Part shown: in pieces, positions 24,228 to 30,410 of the stretch
Layout: every line of letters starts with the position of its first letter
Position numbering within the stretch: the stretch's first letter is position 1
DNA from: a virus
Reading direction: 5' to 3' (one strand)
Virus record (IMG/VR): IMGVR_UViG_3300013102_000047
Location: 1-40,811 of that record
DNA: 40,811 nucleotides
Notes under the pieces: model-generated
Database searches by the model: none
What the model saw: only the letters and a program-made list of their open reading frames with translations
Told to the model about the DNA's origin: nothing
Translations under genes and position numbers: made by a program

Positions 24228-24559
24228 CGCGACAGCGCCCGATGCGGCAGGAGCCCGTCGGTGTCCACCCCGCGGGCCCGCCGTTTGGCCATGAACGCGT
24301 CGAGGCCCTTCAGCGTGTAGGCCAGCCGGTCCTCGGCGACGTTGGGCTTCTGGGTCAGTTCGCCGTCCTTGCGCCGGGCGTGGTTCAGGCACAACTGGCA
24401 GGTTGTTTCGTTGCCGCGCACGACCGTGTTGGGGAAGTCGGCGACCTTCATCCGCCCGGTCCGGGTCCAGCGCCCGCACGGCCCGGCGCAGAGCCGGGTC
24501 TGGGGGTGGTTCTTCACTTCGTCGCTGACCGGGGAGTCAGCGGTCACTACCTGATACAC
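24224..24559 (-). CDS. Small zinc-binding protein, 111 aa
   Basis: The start is GTG 24559, behind GAAAGGAACCCCT. C24 and C28, then C54 and C57, form a plausible zinc site (LCAGPCGRWT ... TTCQLCLNHAR). The pattern resembles small phage HNH-like or recombination-associated zinc proteins, but the catalytic His and Asn of HNH are not visible. A basic C-terminal tail may bind DNA. Its start lies 58 bases after the palindrome at 24618. Confidence 0.65.
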   Translation of the reverse strand: MYQVVTADSPVSDEVKNHPQTRLCAGPCGRWTRTGRMKVADFPNTVVRGNETTCQLCLNHARRKDGELTQKPNVAEDRLAYTLKGLDAFMAKRRARGVDTDGLLPHRALSR

Positions 24560-24617
24560 AGGGGTTCCTTTCGCAGATGGCAGGGGAAGGGGGCCCCGGC
24601 GTGCGGGGCCCCCAAGG

Positions 24618-24633
24618 TGACGACCGGTCGTCA
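24618..24633. promoter_or_regulatory. 16-bp palindrome between leftward genes
   Basis: An exact TGACGACCGGTCGTCA, 4 bases after the stop of 24638-24832. On the minus strand it is followed by a G/C-rich patch and then the start at 24559. Confidence 0.9.
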
Positions 24634-24637
24634 GGGT

Positions 24638-24832
24638 CTAAAACGGATCACCGGCGAGGAGCCGTTGCAGGCCCTCGGCGGTCAGGCCCGGGATGTCGAG
24701 GGAGAACCCGTACCGGAACTGGATGTGCAGGTGGTCGGTGGTGACAATGTCGCCCTTGGGGACCTCGTAGGCGAACGCGATTTCCTCCCCGTTAATAAGG
24801 GCGCCGTTGAAGACGATGGTCGGTAAAGCCAT
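24638..24832 (-). CDS. Hypothetical protein, 64 aa
   Basis: A small 64-residue protein with beta-type sequence (PTIVFNGALINGEEIAFAYEV, then HIQFRYGFSLDIPG). It ends before a palindrome copy and starts 8 bases after the end of the HicA-like gene. No family was recognised. It lacks Cys, membrane segments and charge clusters. Confidence 0.6.
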   Translation of the reverse strand: MALPTIVFNGALINGEEIAFAYEVPKGDIVTTDHLHIQFRYGFSLDIPGLTAEGLQRLLAGDPF

Positions 24833-24839
24833 GGCGTGC

Positions 24840-25076
24840 TCATTTCTCTTGGTGGTGGTAGCCGATGTTTCTCAGGTCCGCGACGAGATTCCTGTACGCG
24901 CGGTGGTCGGAGCTGGTGAAGTGCGCCCCGGCCGTGTTGCCGTTCTCGCCGTAGAACACGATCCCGGATTTGGTCATCCGATACCGGACCTCGTTCTTGA
25001 TCGCGGCGGCGATGATCCTGCGCATATCCCGGTTGGAAATGCCGCGCAGTCTCCTGACGTCACTACCGGTGCTCAT
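24840..25076 (-). CDS. Small basic protein, possibly HicA-like, 78 aa
   Basis: ATG 25076 overlaps the previous gene by 14 bases. The sequence RRLRGISNRDMRRIIAAAI, then YRMTKSGIVFYGENGNTAGAHF, then YRNLVADLRNIGYHHQ recalls the helix-strand-strand-strand-helix shape of HicA RNA-binding domains. Those use a His in a strand such as 'GSHxxF'. Here the equivalent position is a Phe in GIVFYG, so the catalytic His may be displaced or absent. No HicB partner is beside it. It may be a phage regulator rather than a toxin. Confidence 0.6.
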   Translation of the reverse strand: MSTGSDVRRLRGISNRDMRRIIAAAIKNEVRYRMTKSGIVFYGENGNTAGAHFTSSDHRAYRNLVADLRNIGYHHQEK

Positions 25077-25386
25077 TGGGGCGGCCCAGCAGTTCGTTGT
25101 TGCGCCGCTCCCCGTAGTGCGGGAAGCACAGGTAGGCCGTCTCCGTCCCGTGGGTGCGGATGTAGGTTGCCTGTCTGATCTGGCCCTGCGTCTTGATGTG
25201 CTCGGTGACGCAGTCGATGCAGGACGCCTTGACGGGGGAGCGGTAGCGCACGTACCGGACCCCGGCGTCCTTCTCTTGCTCGGCCATCGACCGGCCCCGG
25301 GGCTTCTTCTCCTCGGGCTGGTCAAAGCCGGGCAGGACAATATCTGTCCATTCTTGCGGTGTCGTTTTCTTGGGAAGCAGGCTCAC
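25063..25386 (-). CDS. Hypothetical zinc-site protein, 107 aa
   Basis: The protein has 107 residues with CIDC at 56-59 and CFPHY around 87-91, a plausible C2-CH zinc site after a charged N-terminal half containing PEEKKPRGRSMAEQEKD. It overlaps the Cas4-like gene stop by four bases, so it is coupled to the nuclease. It may be an accessory to recombination, which is inference from position. Confidence 0.6.
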   Translation of the reverse strand: MSLLPKKTTPQEWTDIVLPGFDQPEEKKPRGRSMAEQEKDAGVRYVRYRSPVKASCIDCVTEHIKTQGQIRQATYIRTHGTETAYLCFPHYGERRNNELLGRPNEHR

Positions 25387-26489
25387 GAGTCAGCGGGTTC
25401 CTTCGTCGTCGGGGCGGACAGCAGTTCCTCGGCGGTCTGTTTCTTCGCGGCACGCTTGGGCTTGGGCTTCGGCTCCGTCACGGGGGTGATCGAGAGCTTG
25501 AAGTACCCGGCGCGCTTGGATGCTGGCATCTCCACCGGGTTGACCCACGTGTTGCGGATCATGTGCTGGCCGGTGGACCCGGCGACCCCGGCGAGCGCCG
25601 TCTTGTAGCCCTTCTCCAGCGCCTTCGCCCGGTCCATCAGGACCTTGCGCTCCTCGAACATCTCTACGGCGGTGAACACGGCGGGGTCCTCCAGCAACCC
25701 CTCCACGTCGGTGTCGTTGCCGCGGCACACGGTGGCGTACTCGCACCAGTTCCAGCAGAACTCGCGCGGCATGTCCCGGGAGGCGTCCTCGTTGTGGGCG
25801 ACGGCGTACTTGACGTCGTTGATCCACTCGTCGATTTCGGCCACGACGTCGGGGTCGTAGAACTCCCCGATGCACCACGTCTCCTGCGACTGCGCGGAGC
25901 GGTCGAAGAACACGTCGGCGATGAAGATCGGCTTGGTCGGGTCAAGGTGCCCGGCGTCGATCATCATGGAGGCGTACTGGGTGAGCTGGAACTTCTGCTG
26001 AAGGGTCTGCCCGTTGCGTTTGATGGCCTCCATTTCGGCCTTCGACTTCAGGTCCCACACGCCCTGCATGAACAGGGCCGGGCCGTCGTAGTCGGCATCT
26101 TCGAGGGAGGCCAGGATTTCCTCGACGGACGCCCCGGCGCTGGCCGGGATGACGATGTCGGGGTGGCCGGGCAGTTCCCCGCCGGAGGGGATGCGGAACA
26201 CCCCGTCGGACTGGAAGAACCAGTCCGGGTGTTCCTTCTGAAGCTGGTCCTCGACGGCCTTGCCGAGCACGGTGCCCATGAACGCGGCGGTCTTGTCGCG
26301 GACGTCGGAGAACGGGGTCTGCTTGGTGAGCAGGGCCGCGTAGTTTCGGCAGTGCCCGATGTTCGAGGACCCGAGCCGGAAGTCCTGCTGTTGCTGGGAG
26401 CGGGCGGTGGAGTTGGACGCGTTCTGGATGGCGTTGTGGACGGCGTCGGCGGCGGCCATTTCCAGCGCGTTCATTTGTTTCTCTGGCAT
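25383..26489 (-). CDS. Cas4-like / RecB-like exonuclease
   Basis: The 368-residue protein shows the PD-(D/E)XK nuclease layout: GHPDIVI with D111, then VWDLKSK with D146 and K148, then a QLTQYASMM helix. C47 with C245, C249 and C255 (CWNWCEYATVC) forms the iron-sulfur set seen in Cas4 and AddB-type nucleases. Phage Cas4-like enzymes trim DNA ends for single-strand annealing. The annealing protein is encoded just upstream (26851-27849), past a gene-poor hairpin island. No CRISPR array or other cas genes are in the window. The start ATG 26489 has AGAAAGAA upstream and the leader element TGGTAG at 26509-26514. Confidence 0.85.
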   Translation of the reverse strand: MPEKQMNALEMAAADAVHNAIQNASNSTARSQQQQDFRLGSSNIGHCRNYAALLTKQTPFSDVRDKTAAFMGTVLGKAVEDQLQKEHPDWFFQSDGVFRIPSGGELPGHPDIVIPASAGASVEEILASLEDADYDGPALFMQGVWDLKSKAEMEAIKRNGQTLQQKFQLTQYASMMIDAGHLDPTKPIFIADVFFDRSAQSQETWCIGEFYDPDVVAEIDEWINDVKYAVAHNEDASRDMPREFCWNWCEYATVCRGNDTDVEGLLEDPAVFTAVEMFEERKVLMDRAKALEKGYKTALAGVAGSTGQHMIRNTWVNPVEMPASKRAGYFKLSITPVTEPKPKPKRAAKKQTAEELLSAPTTKEPADS

Positions 26490-26521
26490 GTGCGGTTCTT
26501 TCTGCTGGTGGTAGGTGAATC

Positions 26522-26636
26522 CGGTATGGCCCGCAGGGGAGGTCGTTGCGGTTCTCGCTTCGAGTGCGCTCTCTCCCCTTCACTCCCGGATCGGCGGGAT
26601 GCCGGGGGAAGCGGGCGGTGTTGACGGGCCATACCG
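26522..26636 (-). other. Long hairpin element B in the gene-poor island
   Basis: A perfect 12-base inverted repeat, CGGTATGGCCCG at 26522-26533 with CGGGCCATACCG at 26625-26636, encloses 91 bases. On the minus strand the first arm is followed by TCAACACCGCC, which parallels the sequence after the matching arm of element A. It lies in the 361-base stretch 26490-26850, where no gene is convincing. It may be a structured leader RNA of the Cas4-like gene, or a DNA element. Confidence 0.6.
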
Positions 26637-26650
26637 AAAATTGTGGGGGT

Positions 26651-26825
26651 GGGGTGTGACATCCCCGGAGGAGCATGGTGCGCAGGTCCCACCGGCACCA
26701 GTTGGAGAGGTCGCCGTTCCTGTTACGAGCAGGTGGGTTGCAGGTCCTTCATTCCAGTACCCGGGTGTATGAGGTCCGGGGTGGTGATGTTGACGCGCCA
26801 TGCTCCTGCGGGGACGCCACACCCC
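26651..26825 (-). other. Long hairpin element A in the gene-poor island
   Basis: Arms 26651-26682 and 26794-26825 are 32 bases each and pair at 29 positions, one of them G-U, with mismatches only at 26659, 26661 and 26668. They enclose 111 bases. Element A and B share the minus-strand words ATGGCGCGTCAACATC and ATGGCCCGTCAACACC, which suggests duplication. A copy of the 16-bp palindrome is 8 bases to the right. Possible roles are a structured RNA, a replication or packaging signal, or the remains of a mobile element. Confidence 0.65.
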
Positions 26826-26833
26826 GGAGGGGG

Positions 26834-26849
26834 TGACGACCGGTCGTCA
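26834..26849. promoter_or_regulatory. 16-bp palindrome after the annealing-protein gene
   Basis: An exact TGACGACCGGTCGTCA, one base after the TAA of the RAD52-like gene and before the hairpin island. Confidence 0.9.
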
Positions 26850-26850
26850 G

Positions 26851-27849
26851 TTACATGTTCTCGTAGGCCATGCCCTCGGACTTGCCGCCGTCGCCGCCGT
26901 AGTCCGGGTCCATTTCCACCGGGTCGCCCGAACGCGTCACGGTCTGACGGGGGTCCATCTCCAGCACCGCGGCCTGCCCCGGGTCCTCGGCCAGCATCGC
27001 GGCGAAGTCCACCCCGTTGCCGGCCGATTCAAGCGGGCGCGGTCCGCCGTTCGCGGCGTCCACCTTGGCACGGGCACTCATGGCCTGATTGAGCAGGGCC
27101 ACGTTCGCGTCGCGCTGTTCCTGCGTCATCCCCTCGGGCAGGGGCCGGGCGGCGAACTGGTCCCCGGCCTGACCGTGCACGATGTTCTGAAGCGCGGCGA
27201 CCTCCTGCTCGCCGGTCGTCGGCGCCGACGCCGGGTTGACCAGCTTCACGTGCCCGGGCCACAGCATCCCGCGCTGGTTCGGCTCGAACACGTTCCTCAC
27301 CACGTCCTCGGTGGAGCCGTCGTTGTAGAGGCTCAGGCCGAACTGGGTGCCGAGGTAGATCGCAGCCCGCTTCAGCGCATCGGATTCGGCGGTCTTGATC
27401 GAGAAGTCCGTCACGTCGCCGAGGTCCGGCCCGGTCTGGGAGCACGCGGCCCATTCGGTGTAGACGGCACCGAGCTGGTGGATGGTGAGCTTGACCCGGA
27501 CACGGGTGGTGACGCGGAAGTTCGCGGACCCGAACACCTGCTTGCCGTCGGGGGCGTACTCAATCGGCAGGACAACCTTCTTGCCGTTGACCCAGTCGGT
27601 CTTGGGGACGTTGTCCTCGATGCGGACGATTTCACACTTGTCGGCTTCGGCGCTGAATCCGCCGAAGCCGAAGACCTTGATGAGCGTGGCCTTCACGTCC
27701 CACGTTTCAAGGTAGGACAGGGAGGTGCGGCCCTTCTTCAGTTCGGCGACGCAGGCCTTGCGCAGGTCGCCCATCAGGGCGCTGAGCTGGTCGAAAGTCA
27801 GGGGCCGGAGTTCGTGCCCGGGGGCGGTGGTTTCTGCGGTGGTAGTCAT
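26851..27849 (-). CDS. RAD52-like single-strand annealing protein
   Basis: The 332-residue protein has a core containing YLETWDVKATLIKVFGFGGFS near 46-66. A beta segment follows with RVRVKLTIHQLGAVYTEWA, and then ESDALKRAAIYLGTQFGLSLYNDG near 154-177. That order, including the 'DALKRA...FG..LY' helix, is the hallmark of phage RAD52-family annealing proteins. The ~150-residue C-terminal part is loose and acidic, as expected for a regulatory or SSB-contacting tail. With the Cas4-like exonuclease and SSB it forms a Red-type recombination set. The ATG at 27849 has no SD sequence and appears to be read from a leaderless message. Confidence 0.9.
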   Translation of the reverse strand: MTTTAETTAPGHELRPLTFDQLSALMGDLRKACVAELKKGRTSLSYLETWDVKATLIKVFGFGGFSAEADKCEIVRIEDNVPKTDWVNGKKVVLPIEYAPDGKQVFGSANFRVTTRVRVKLTIHQLGAVYTEWAACSQTGPDLGDVTDFSIKTAESDALKRAAIYLGTQFGLSLYNDGSTEDVVRNVFEPNQRGMLWPGHVKLVNPASAPTTGEQEVAALQNIVHGQAGDQFAARPLPEGMTQEQRDANVALLNQAMSARAKVDAANGGPRPLESAGNGVDFAAMLAEDPGQAAVLEMDPRQTVTRSGDPVEMDPDYGGDGGKSEGMAYENM

Positions 27850-27855
27850 AGGAGC

Positions 27856-27884
27856 ATTATCTCATTTCCGTAAACGAAAACCAA
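27856..27884 (-). promoter_or_regulatory. Promoter of the annealing-protein gene, probably leaderless
   Basis: On the minus strand TTGGTT (27884-27879) and GATAAT (27861-27856) are 17 bases apart, close to the -35/-10 consensus. Only six bases separate the -10 element from ATG 27849, so transcription would begin at or next to the start codon. No ribosome site exists. An 18-bp motif shared with the promoter at 39821 lies just upstream (27886-27903). Confidence 0.7.
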
Positions 27885-27885
27885 A

Positions 27886-27903
27886 GACATTGTCTGTCCA
27901 TGG
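27886..27903 (+). promoter_or_regulatory. Shared 18-bp promoter motif, copy 1
   Basis: GACATTGTCTGTCCATGG, immediately upstream of the leftward -35 element. It matches the copy at 39830-39847 at 16 of 18 positions in the opposite orientation. The core GACATTGTC is a dyad. Confidence 0.55.
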
Positions 27904-27949
27904 CGTGTCTCTGGGCGGACCCGTGGAAGCCTCTCTAAGGTCCTCCAAA

Positions 27950-27981
27950 GGTGCGGGTGGGACAATCACCCCACCCGCACC
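27950..27981 (-). terminator. Terminator upstream of the annealing-protein promoter
   Basis: GGTGCGGGTGGG (27950-27961) and CCCACCCGCACC (27970-27981) make a perfect 12-bp stem with an 8-base loop, followed on the minus strand by TTTGG. It lies 19 bases after the stop of 28001-28201 and before the new promoter, so it closes the upstream leftward message. Confidence 0.75.
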
Positions 27982-28000
27982 CCGTTAGGCCCGGAGGCGC

Positions 28001-28201
28001 TTAATCAGCCAGCGCCAGCGTGGCCACATCCCCGCTGGCCAGCAGGAACTTTTCCCGGTTGAACCCGGAGGCCGTCGTCTCGATGGCGTCAGCCGTGACG
28101 TGGACCATCGCGGACCACGTCGGGTACTGGACCGAGTTGACCGGCGGGCGCTGGTCGAGGAACTTCGCGGCGAGCTTGATGTAGAACCGGCGGGACAGCA
28201 T
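28001..28201 (-). CDS. Hypothetical protein, 66 aa
   Basis: A 66-residue protein coupled by one shared base to the end of the dUTPase gene. The sequence MLSRRFYIKLAAKFLDQRPPVNS, then TWSAMVHVTADAIETTASGFNREKF, shows a basic N-terminal helix and an alpha/beta remainder. No family was recognised. Being coupled to dUTPase suggests a role in replication or nucleotide supply. Confidence 0.6.
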   Translation of the reverse strand: MLSRRFYIKLAAKFLDQRPPVNSVQYPTWSAMVHVTADAIETTASGFNREKFLLASGDVATLALAD

Positions 28202-28683
28202 CAGTTGCTCCCGGTGGAGCCGAAGCCGCCGTCGCCGCGCGCCGATTCTGCCAGCGCCGCCCCCTCGTCGGTGATGTCGTGGAACTCCACCCGCGACACC
28301 GGCTGGACGACAAGCTGGGCGATGCGCTCGCCGTGGGCGATGTCCGCGTCCACCTTGCCGGTGTTCAGCAACAGCACCTTGACCTCACCCCGGTAGCCGG
28401 AGTCGATGACGCCGCCGAGAACGTCGATGCCGTGACGTACCGCGAGGCCGGAGCGCGGCTTGATGTAGCCGACGTAGCCCTCGGGGATGTGGACGGACAG
28501 TCCGGTGCCGAACCCTGACCGGTCGCCCGGGGCGAGGATGGTCTTGGCGGACGTGCTGTAGAGGTCGTAGCCCGCGTCCCATTCGTGGGCCTGCGTCGGC
28601 AGTACGGCGGCCGGGTCAAGCCTGACGACCTCGATGCTGACCGGGCGGACGTCCCGGCCCACGTTGATGTACCTAGTTCCCAT
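28201..28683 (-). CDS. dut: dUTP diphosphatase (dUTPase)
   Basis: The 160-residue protein contains all five trimeric dUTPase motifs: AGYDLYS (37-43), PRSGLA (76-81), GVIDSGYRGE (91-100) with catalytic D94, GERIAQLVV (118-126) and RGDGGFGSTG (149-158). It hydrolyses dUTP to dUMP and pyrophosphate, protects phage DNA from uracil and supplies dUMP. Length and motif spacing are those of active enzymes. The start is ATG 28683, with a TTGGTAG leader element at 28708-28714 upstream. Confidence 0.97.
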   Translation of the reverse strand: MGTRYINVGRDVRPVSIEVVRLDPAAVLPTQAHEWDAGYDLYSTSAKTILAPGDRSGFGTGLSVHIPEGYVGYIKPRSGLAVRHGIDVLGGVIDSGYRGEVKVLLLNTGKVDADIAHGERIAQLVVQPVSRVEFHDITDEGAALAESARGDGGFGSTGSN

Positions 28684-28748
28684 GCTGATTCACTTTCTTT
28701 GCTGATGTTGGTAGCCGAACAGTAACGGCGCAGACGGACCATCCGAAG

Positions 28749-28964
28749 TTACAGGATGACGCCCGTCTGCACCGCGTTCCATGTGACGCCGAGGGACCGC
28801 AGTGCCTCGATGCCAGAGGGATTCAGGAAAGCAAGCTCGATGGCTTCCCCGATTTCCAAATCCCCGCCGTCGATAAACGGATCGTGTGCCGCACCGATGG
28901 CGATGACCGACGCAACGTCCACGTCGTCAGGGATTCTGATTTCCAAACTAAGACCTAAGCCCAC
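28749..28964 (-). CDS. Hypothetical acidic protein, 71 aa
   Basis: The start is GTG 28964, with GAGAGG 7 bases upstream, inside the end of the HNH gene. The protein is acidic and hydrophobic with EIRIPDDVDVASVIAIGAAHD, then EIGEAIELAFLNPSG. The longer frame to 29141 overlaps the HNH gene and is not used. Function unknown. The 65-base gap after it contains a TTGGTAG leader element. Confidence 0.6.
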   Translation of the reverse strand: MGLGLSLEIRIPDDVDVASVIAIGAAHDPFIDGGDLEIGEAIELAFLNPSGIEALRSLGVTWNAVQTGVIL

Positions 28965-29289
28965 TGGAAGACCTCTCACTATTCTCGATGAGCTGGACGC
29001 TCCCGTCGTTATCGAAGGTCGCCCACCCCATGAACGTCCTGATAGGTACAGCCGACGGGTCGTCCACGCTGATAGGAATAATGTAACCGTCCGTCTTCGC
29101 TTTCGACGGATTGGCGTGCGCCCACTTATGGCATGTGCCACACAGGTAAACGAGGTTCCCGGCGCCGTGGCCTCCTTCCCGGCGCCGTTGTCGATGGTGA
29201 TGCTGGCTTCCGCGGGCCCCGCACCGGGAGCACTGGTCGTTACTGCGCTCCCGGACGAGGTTCCGCGTTCTGGTAGGGATGTCAGACAT
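28948..29289 (-). CDS. HNH-type protein
   Basis: The protein has 113 residues. C20 and C23 (CSRCG), H30-H32, N45 (GNLVYLC), C50 and C53 with H54 and H58 (CGTCHKWAH) give the HNH nuclease fold with its structural zinc. HNH proteins in phages nick DNA for homing or aid packaging. This one lies in the replication arm rather than beside a terminase, so a homing-type or DNA-repair role is more likely. ATG 29289 begins on the last base of a palindrome copy, and no SD is visible. It is probably translated by coupling to the gene ending in the same palindrome. Confidence 0.85.
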   Translation of the reverse strand: MSDIPTRTRNLVRERSNDQCSRCGARGSQHHHRQRRREGGHGAGNLVYLCGTCHKWAHANPSKAKTDGYIIPISVDDPSAVPIRTFMGWATFDNDGSVQLIENSERSSSGLRS

Positions 29290-29304
29290 GACGACCGGTC
29301 GTCA
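29289..29304. promoter_or_regulatory. 16-bp palindrome joining a stop and a start codon
   Basis: An exact copy that on the minus strand holds the TGA stop of 29302-29481 at one end and the A of the HNH gene ATG at the other, so it forms the whole gene junction. Confidence 0.9.
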
Positions 29305-29481
29305 TGCCGTCCAGTATTCCGTCACGGGCGGGCCGCTGTAGCCCTCCCAGATCGGGTACCGGGTGACGTGGTTGGCCAACTGCTCCTCGATGATGCCGCG
29401 GATTTGCGCCAGCGCATCGGCAAGAACCGTCGGGTCCTCCTCGTCGATGTCCACCGTCACGTGGATGACGTGGCGGCTCAC
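29302..29481 (-). CDS. Small protein, 59 aa
   Basis: GTG 29481 overlaps the preceding stop as GTGA and the frame runs 59 codons to a TGA made by the 16-bp palindrome. The sequence begins MSRHVIHVTVDIDEEDPTVLADAL, followed by a helix with QIRGIIEEQLANHV and an aromatic end WEGYSGPPVTEYW. Strand-helix-strand order and acidic surface suggest a small ferredoxin-like fold. No family was recognised. It is easy to miss because of its size. Confidence 0.65.
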   Translation of the reverse strand: MSRHVIHVTVDIDEEDPTVLADALAQIRGIIEEQLANHVTRYPIWEGYSGPPVTEYWTA

Positions 29482-29693
29482 GGCAGTGCCTCCTCGATTT
29501 CCCTGAATCGTGCCTTGATCTTCTCCAGCGCCAGCTTCCCGGCGTCGGTCAGCCCGTCCCGCTGGCCGTGCCAGCCATACAGGAAGAACGCGCGCTGGCC
29601 GGTCGTCTCGTTGACCAGTCCCTCCAGCTCGGTCAGGAGCGGCAGGGCCTCGGTCGCGGGCCAGTATTCCTCCGGCTCACCCTGCGACGTCAC
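29478..29693 (-). CDS. Hypothetical protein, 71 aa
   Basis: GTG 29693 overlaps the previous stop as GTGA; the longer frame to 29966 overlaps the winged-helix gene. The protein is helical: YWPATEALPLLTELEGLVNET, then GQRDGLTDAGKLALEKIKARFREIEEAL. It may be a small helical partner of the DNA-binding protein encoded just before it. No specific motif was seen. Confidence 0.6.
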   Translation of the reverse strand: MTSQGEPEEYWPATEALPLLTELEGLVNETTGQRAFFLYGWHGQRDGLTDAGKLALEKIKARFREIEEALP

Positions 29694-30160
29694 GGCAATG
29701 CCGCCAAGAACGCCCGGATCGCTTCGAGCCGCGTCGGGGCGATGCCGGACTTGCGCATCGCCTCCAGCACCGTCGCGTCGGGAAGCTCCCGCACATGCCG
29801 GTCCGGCTTGTTCCGCGGCCGGTACGGGGATTCCTCCCGCCCGTTCACATACTCGGGCAGGACGTAAATCTCGTGCCGCTTCCGCCGCATCTTGACCCGG
29901 GTGATCTTCCCGGCCCGGTGCAGGTGGGACAGCGCGCTGGACGACATGCCCTCGCCGATCCCCCACCGGTCGGTCAGTTCCGCGCTGGTCACACCCTCGG
30001 CACCCACATCGGAGAGCAGGTTGTAGGTGGCCTGCTGGACCCGGGAGGTGATGCCGCTGGCGTCGTTGCGTTCCTGCCGTTCCTTGGACGTGTCACTGCC
30101 CTTGGCATGGCCACTACCCATTCCCGGGTACGGGACCATCGTCGGTTCAGTCGTCGCCAT
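29690..30160 (-). CDS. Winged-helix DNA-binding protein
   Basis: The protein has 156 residues. A ~40-residue flexible N-terminus leads to a winged helix at about 40-105: QATYNLLSDVGAEGVTSAELTDRWG, then SSALSHLHRAGKITRVKMRRKRHEIYVLP, ending with a wing strand. A second small helical segment, LEAMRKSGIAPTRLEAIRAFL, ends it. It probably binds DNA and may regulate early genes or replication, and is one candidate reader of the palindromes in this window. The start is ATG 30160, within the previous gene's end. Confidence 0.8.
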   Translation of the reverse strand: MATTEPTMVPYPGMGSGHAKGSDTSKERQERNDASGITSRVQQATYNLLSDVGAEGVTSAELTDRWGIGEGMSSSALSHLHRAGKITRVKMRRKRHEIYVLPEYVNGREESPYRPRNKPDRHVRELPDATVLEAMRKSGIAPTRLEAIRAFLAALP

Positions 30161-30410
30161 AGTGCACTGCCTCCTTCTTCATTTCCTTGCGGATTGCCTT
30201 GACCCATTCGGTCAGCATCACGGTCAGGTCCACGGACTCCCGCACGACCCGGTCCCCGTGATAGACGTTGAGCGTCAACACGGGAGGGGCGGAGACGCTG
30301 GTATCCAATTCGTAAGTGGACCCGTCCGACGCCTTCCCTGTCATCCACTCCTCACGGAACGCGCCGATGGTTTCGGTCCGGGTGGTGACGGTGAACTCGC
30401 GCTCAGCCAT
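30147..30410 (-). CDS. Hypothetical protein, 87 aa
   Basis: ATG 30410 overlaps the preceding stop as TGATG; the frame to 30632 covers another gene. The N-terminal part, EFTVTTRTETIGAFREEWMTGK, is strand-rich, and the end, SVDLTVMLTEWVKAIRKEMKKEAV, is a basic helix. It could be a small alpha/beta partner of the winged-helix protein, with which it shares a 14-base overlap. No family was recognised. Confidence 0.6.
   Translation of the reverse strand: MAEREFTVTTRTETIGAFREEWMTGKASDGSTYELDTSVSAPPVLTLNVYHGDRVVRESVDLTVMLTEWVKAIRKEMKKEAVHYGDD

Noticed and set aside
25383-26489. Cas4-like gene as a sign of a CRISPR-Cas system.
   Set aside because: No repeat-spacer array and no other cas gene in the window. 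Phage Cas4-like proteins act in recombination.
26690-26765. tRNA-like stretch in the hairpin island (AGTTGGAGAGG D-arm-like text and a CCTG/CAGG anticodon-like stem).
   Set aside because: No T-arm with a TTCRA loop and no matching acceptor stem could be built on either strand.
26675-26836. A 53-codon plus-strand frame and an 80-codon minus-strand frame (26580-26822) across the hairpin island.
   Set aside because: Both owe their shape to the inverted repeat. The ATGs sit one base from AGGAG, composition is odd, and neither resembles a known protein.
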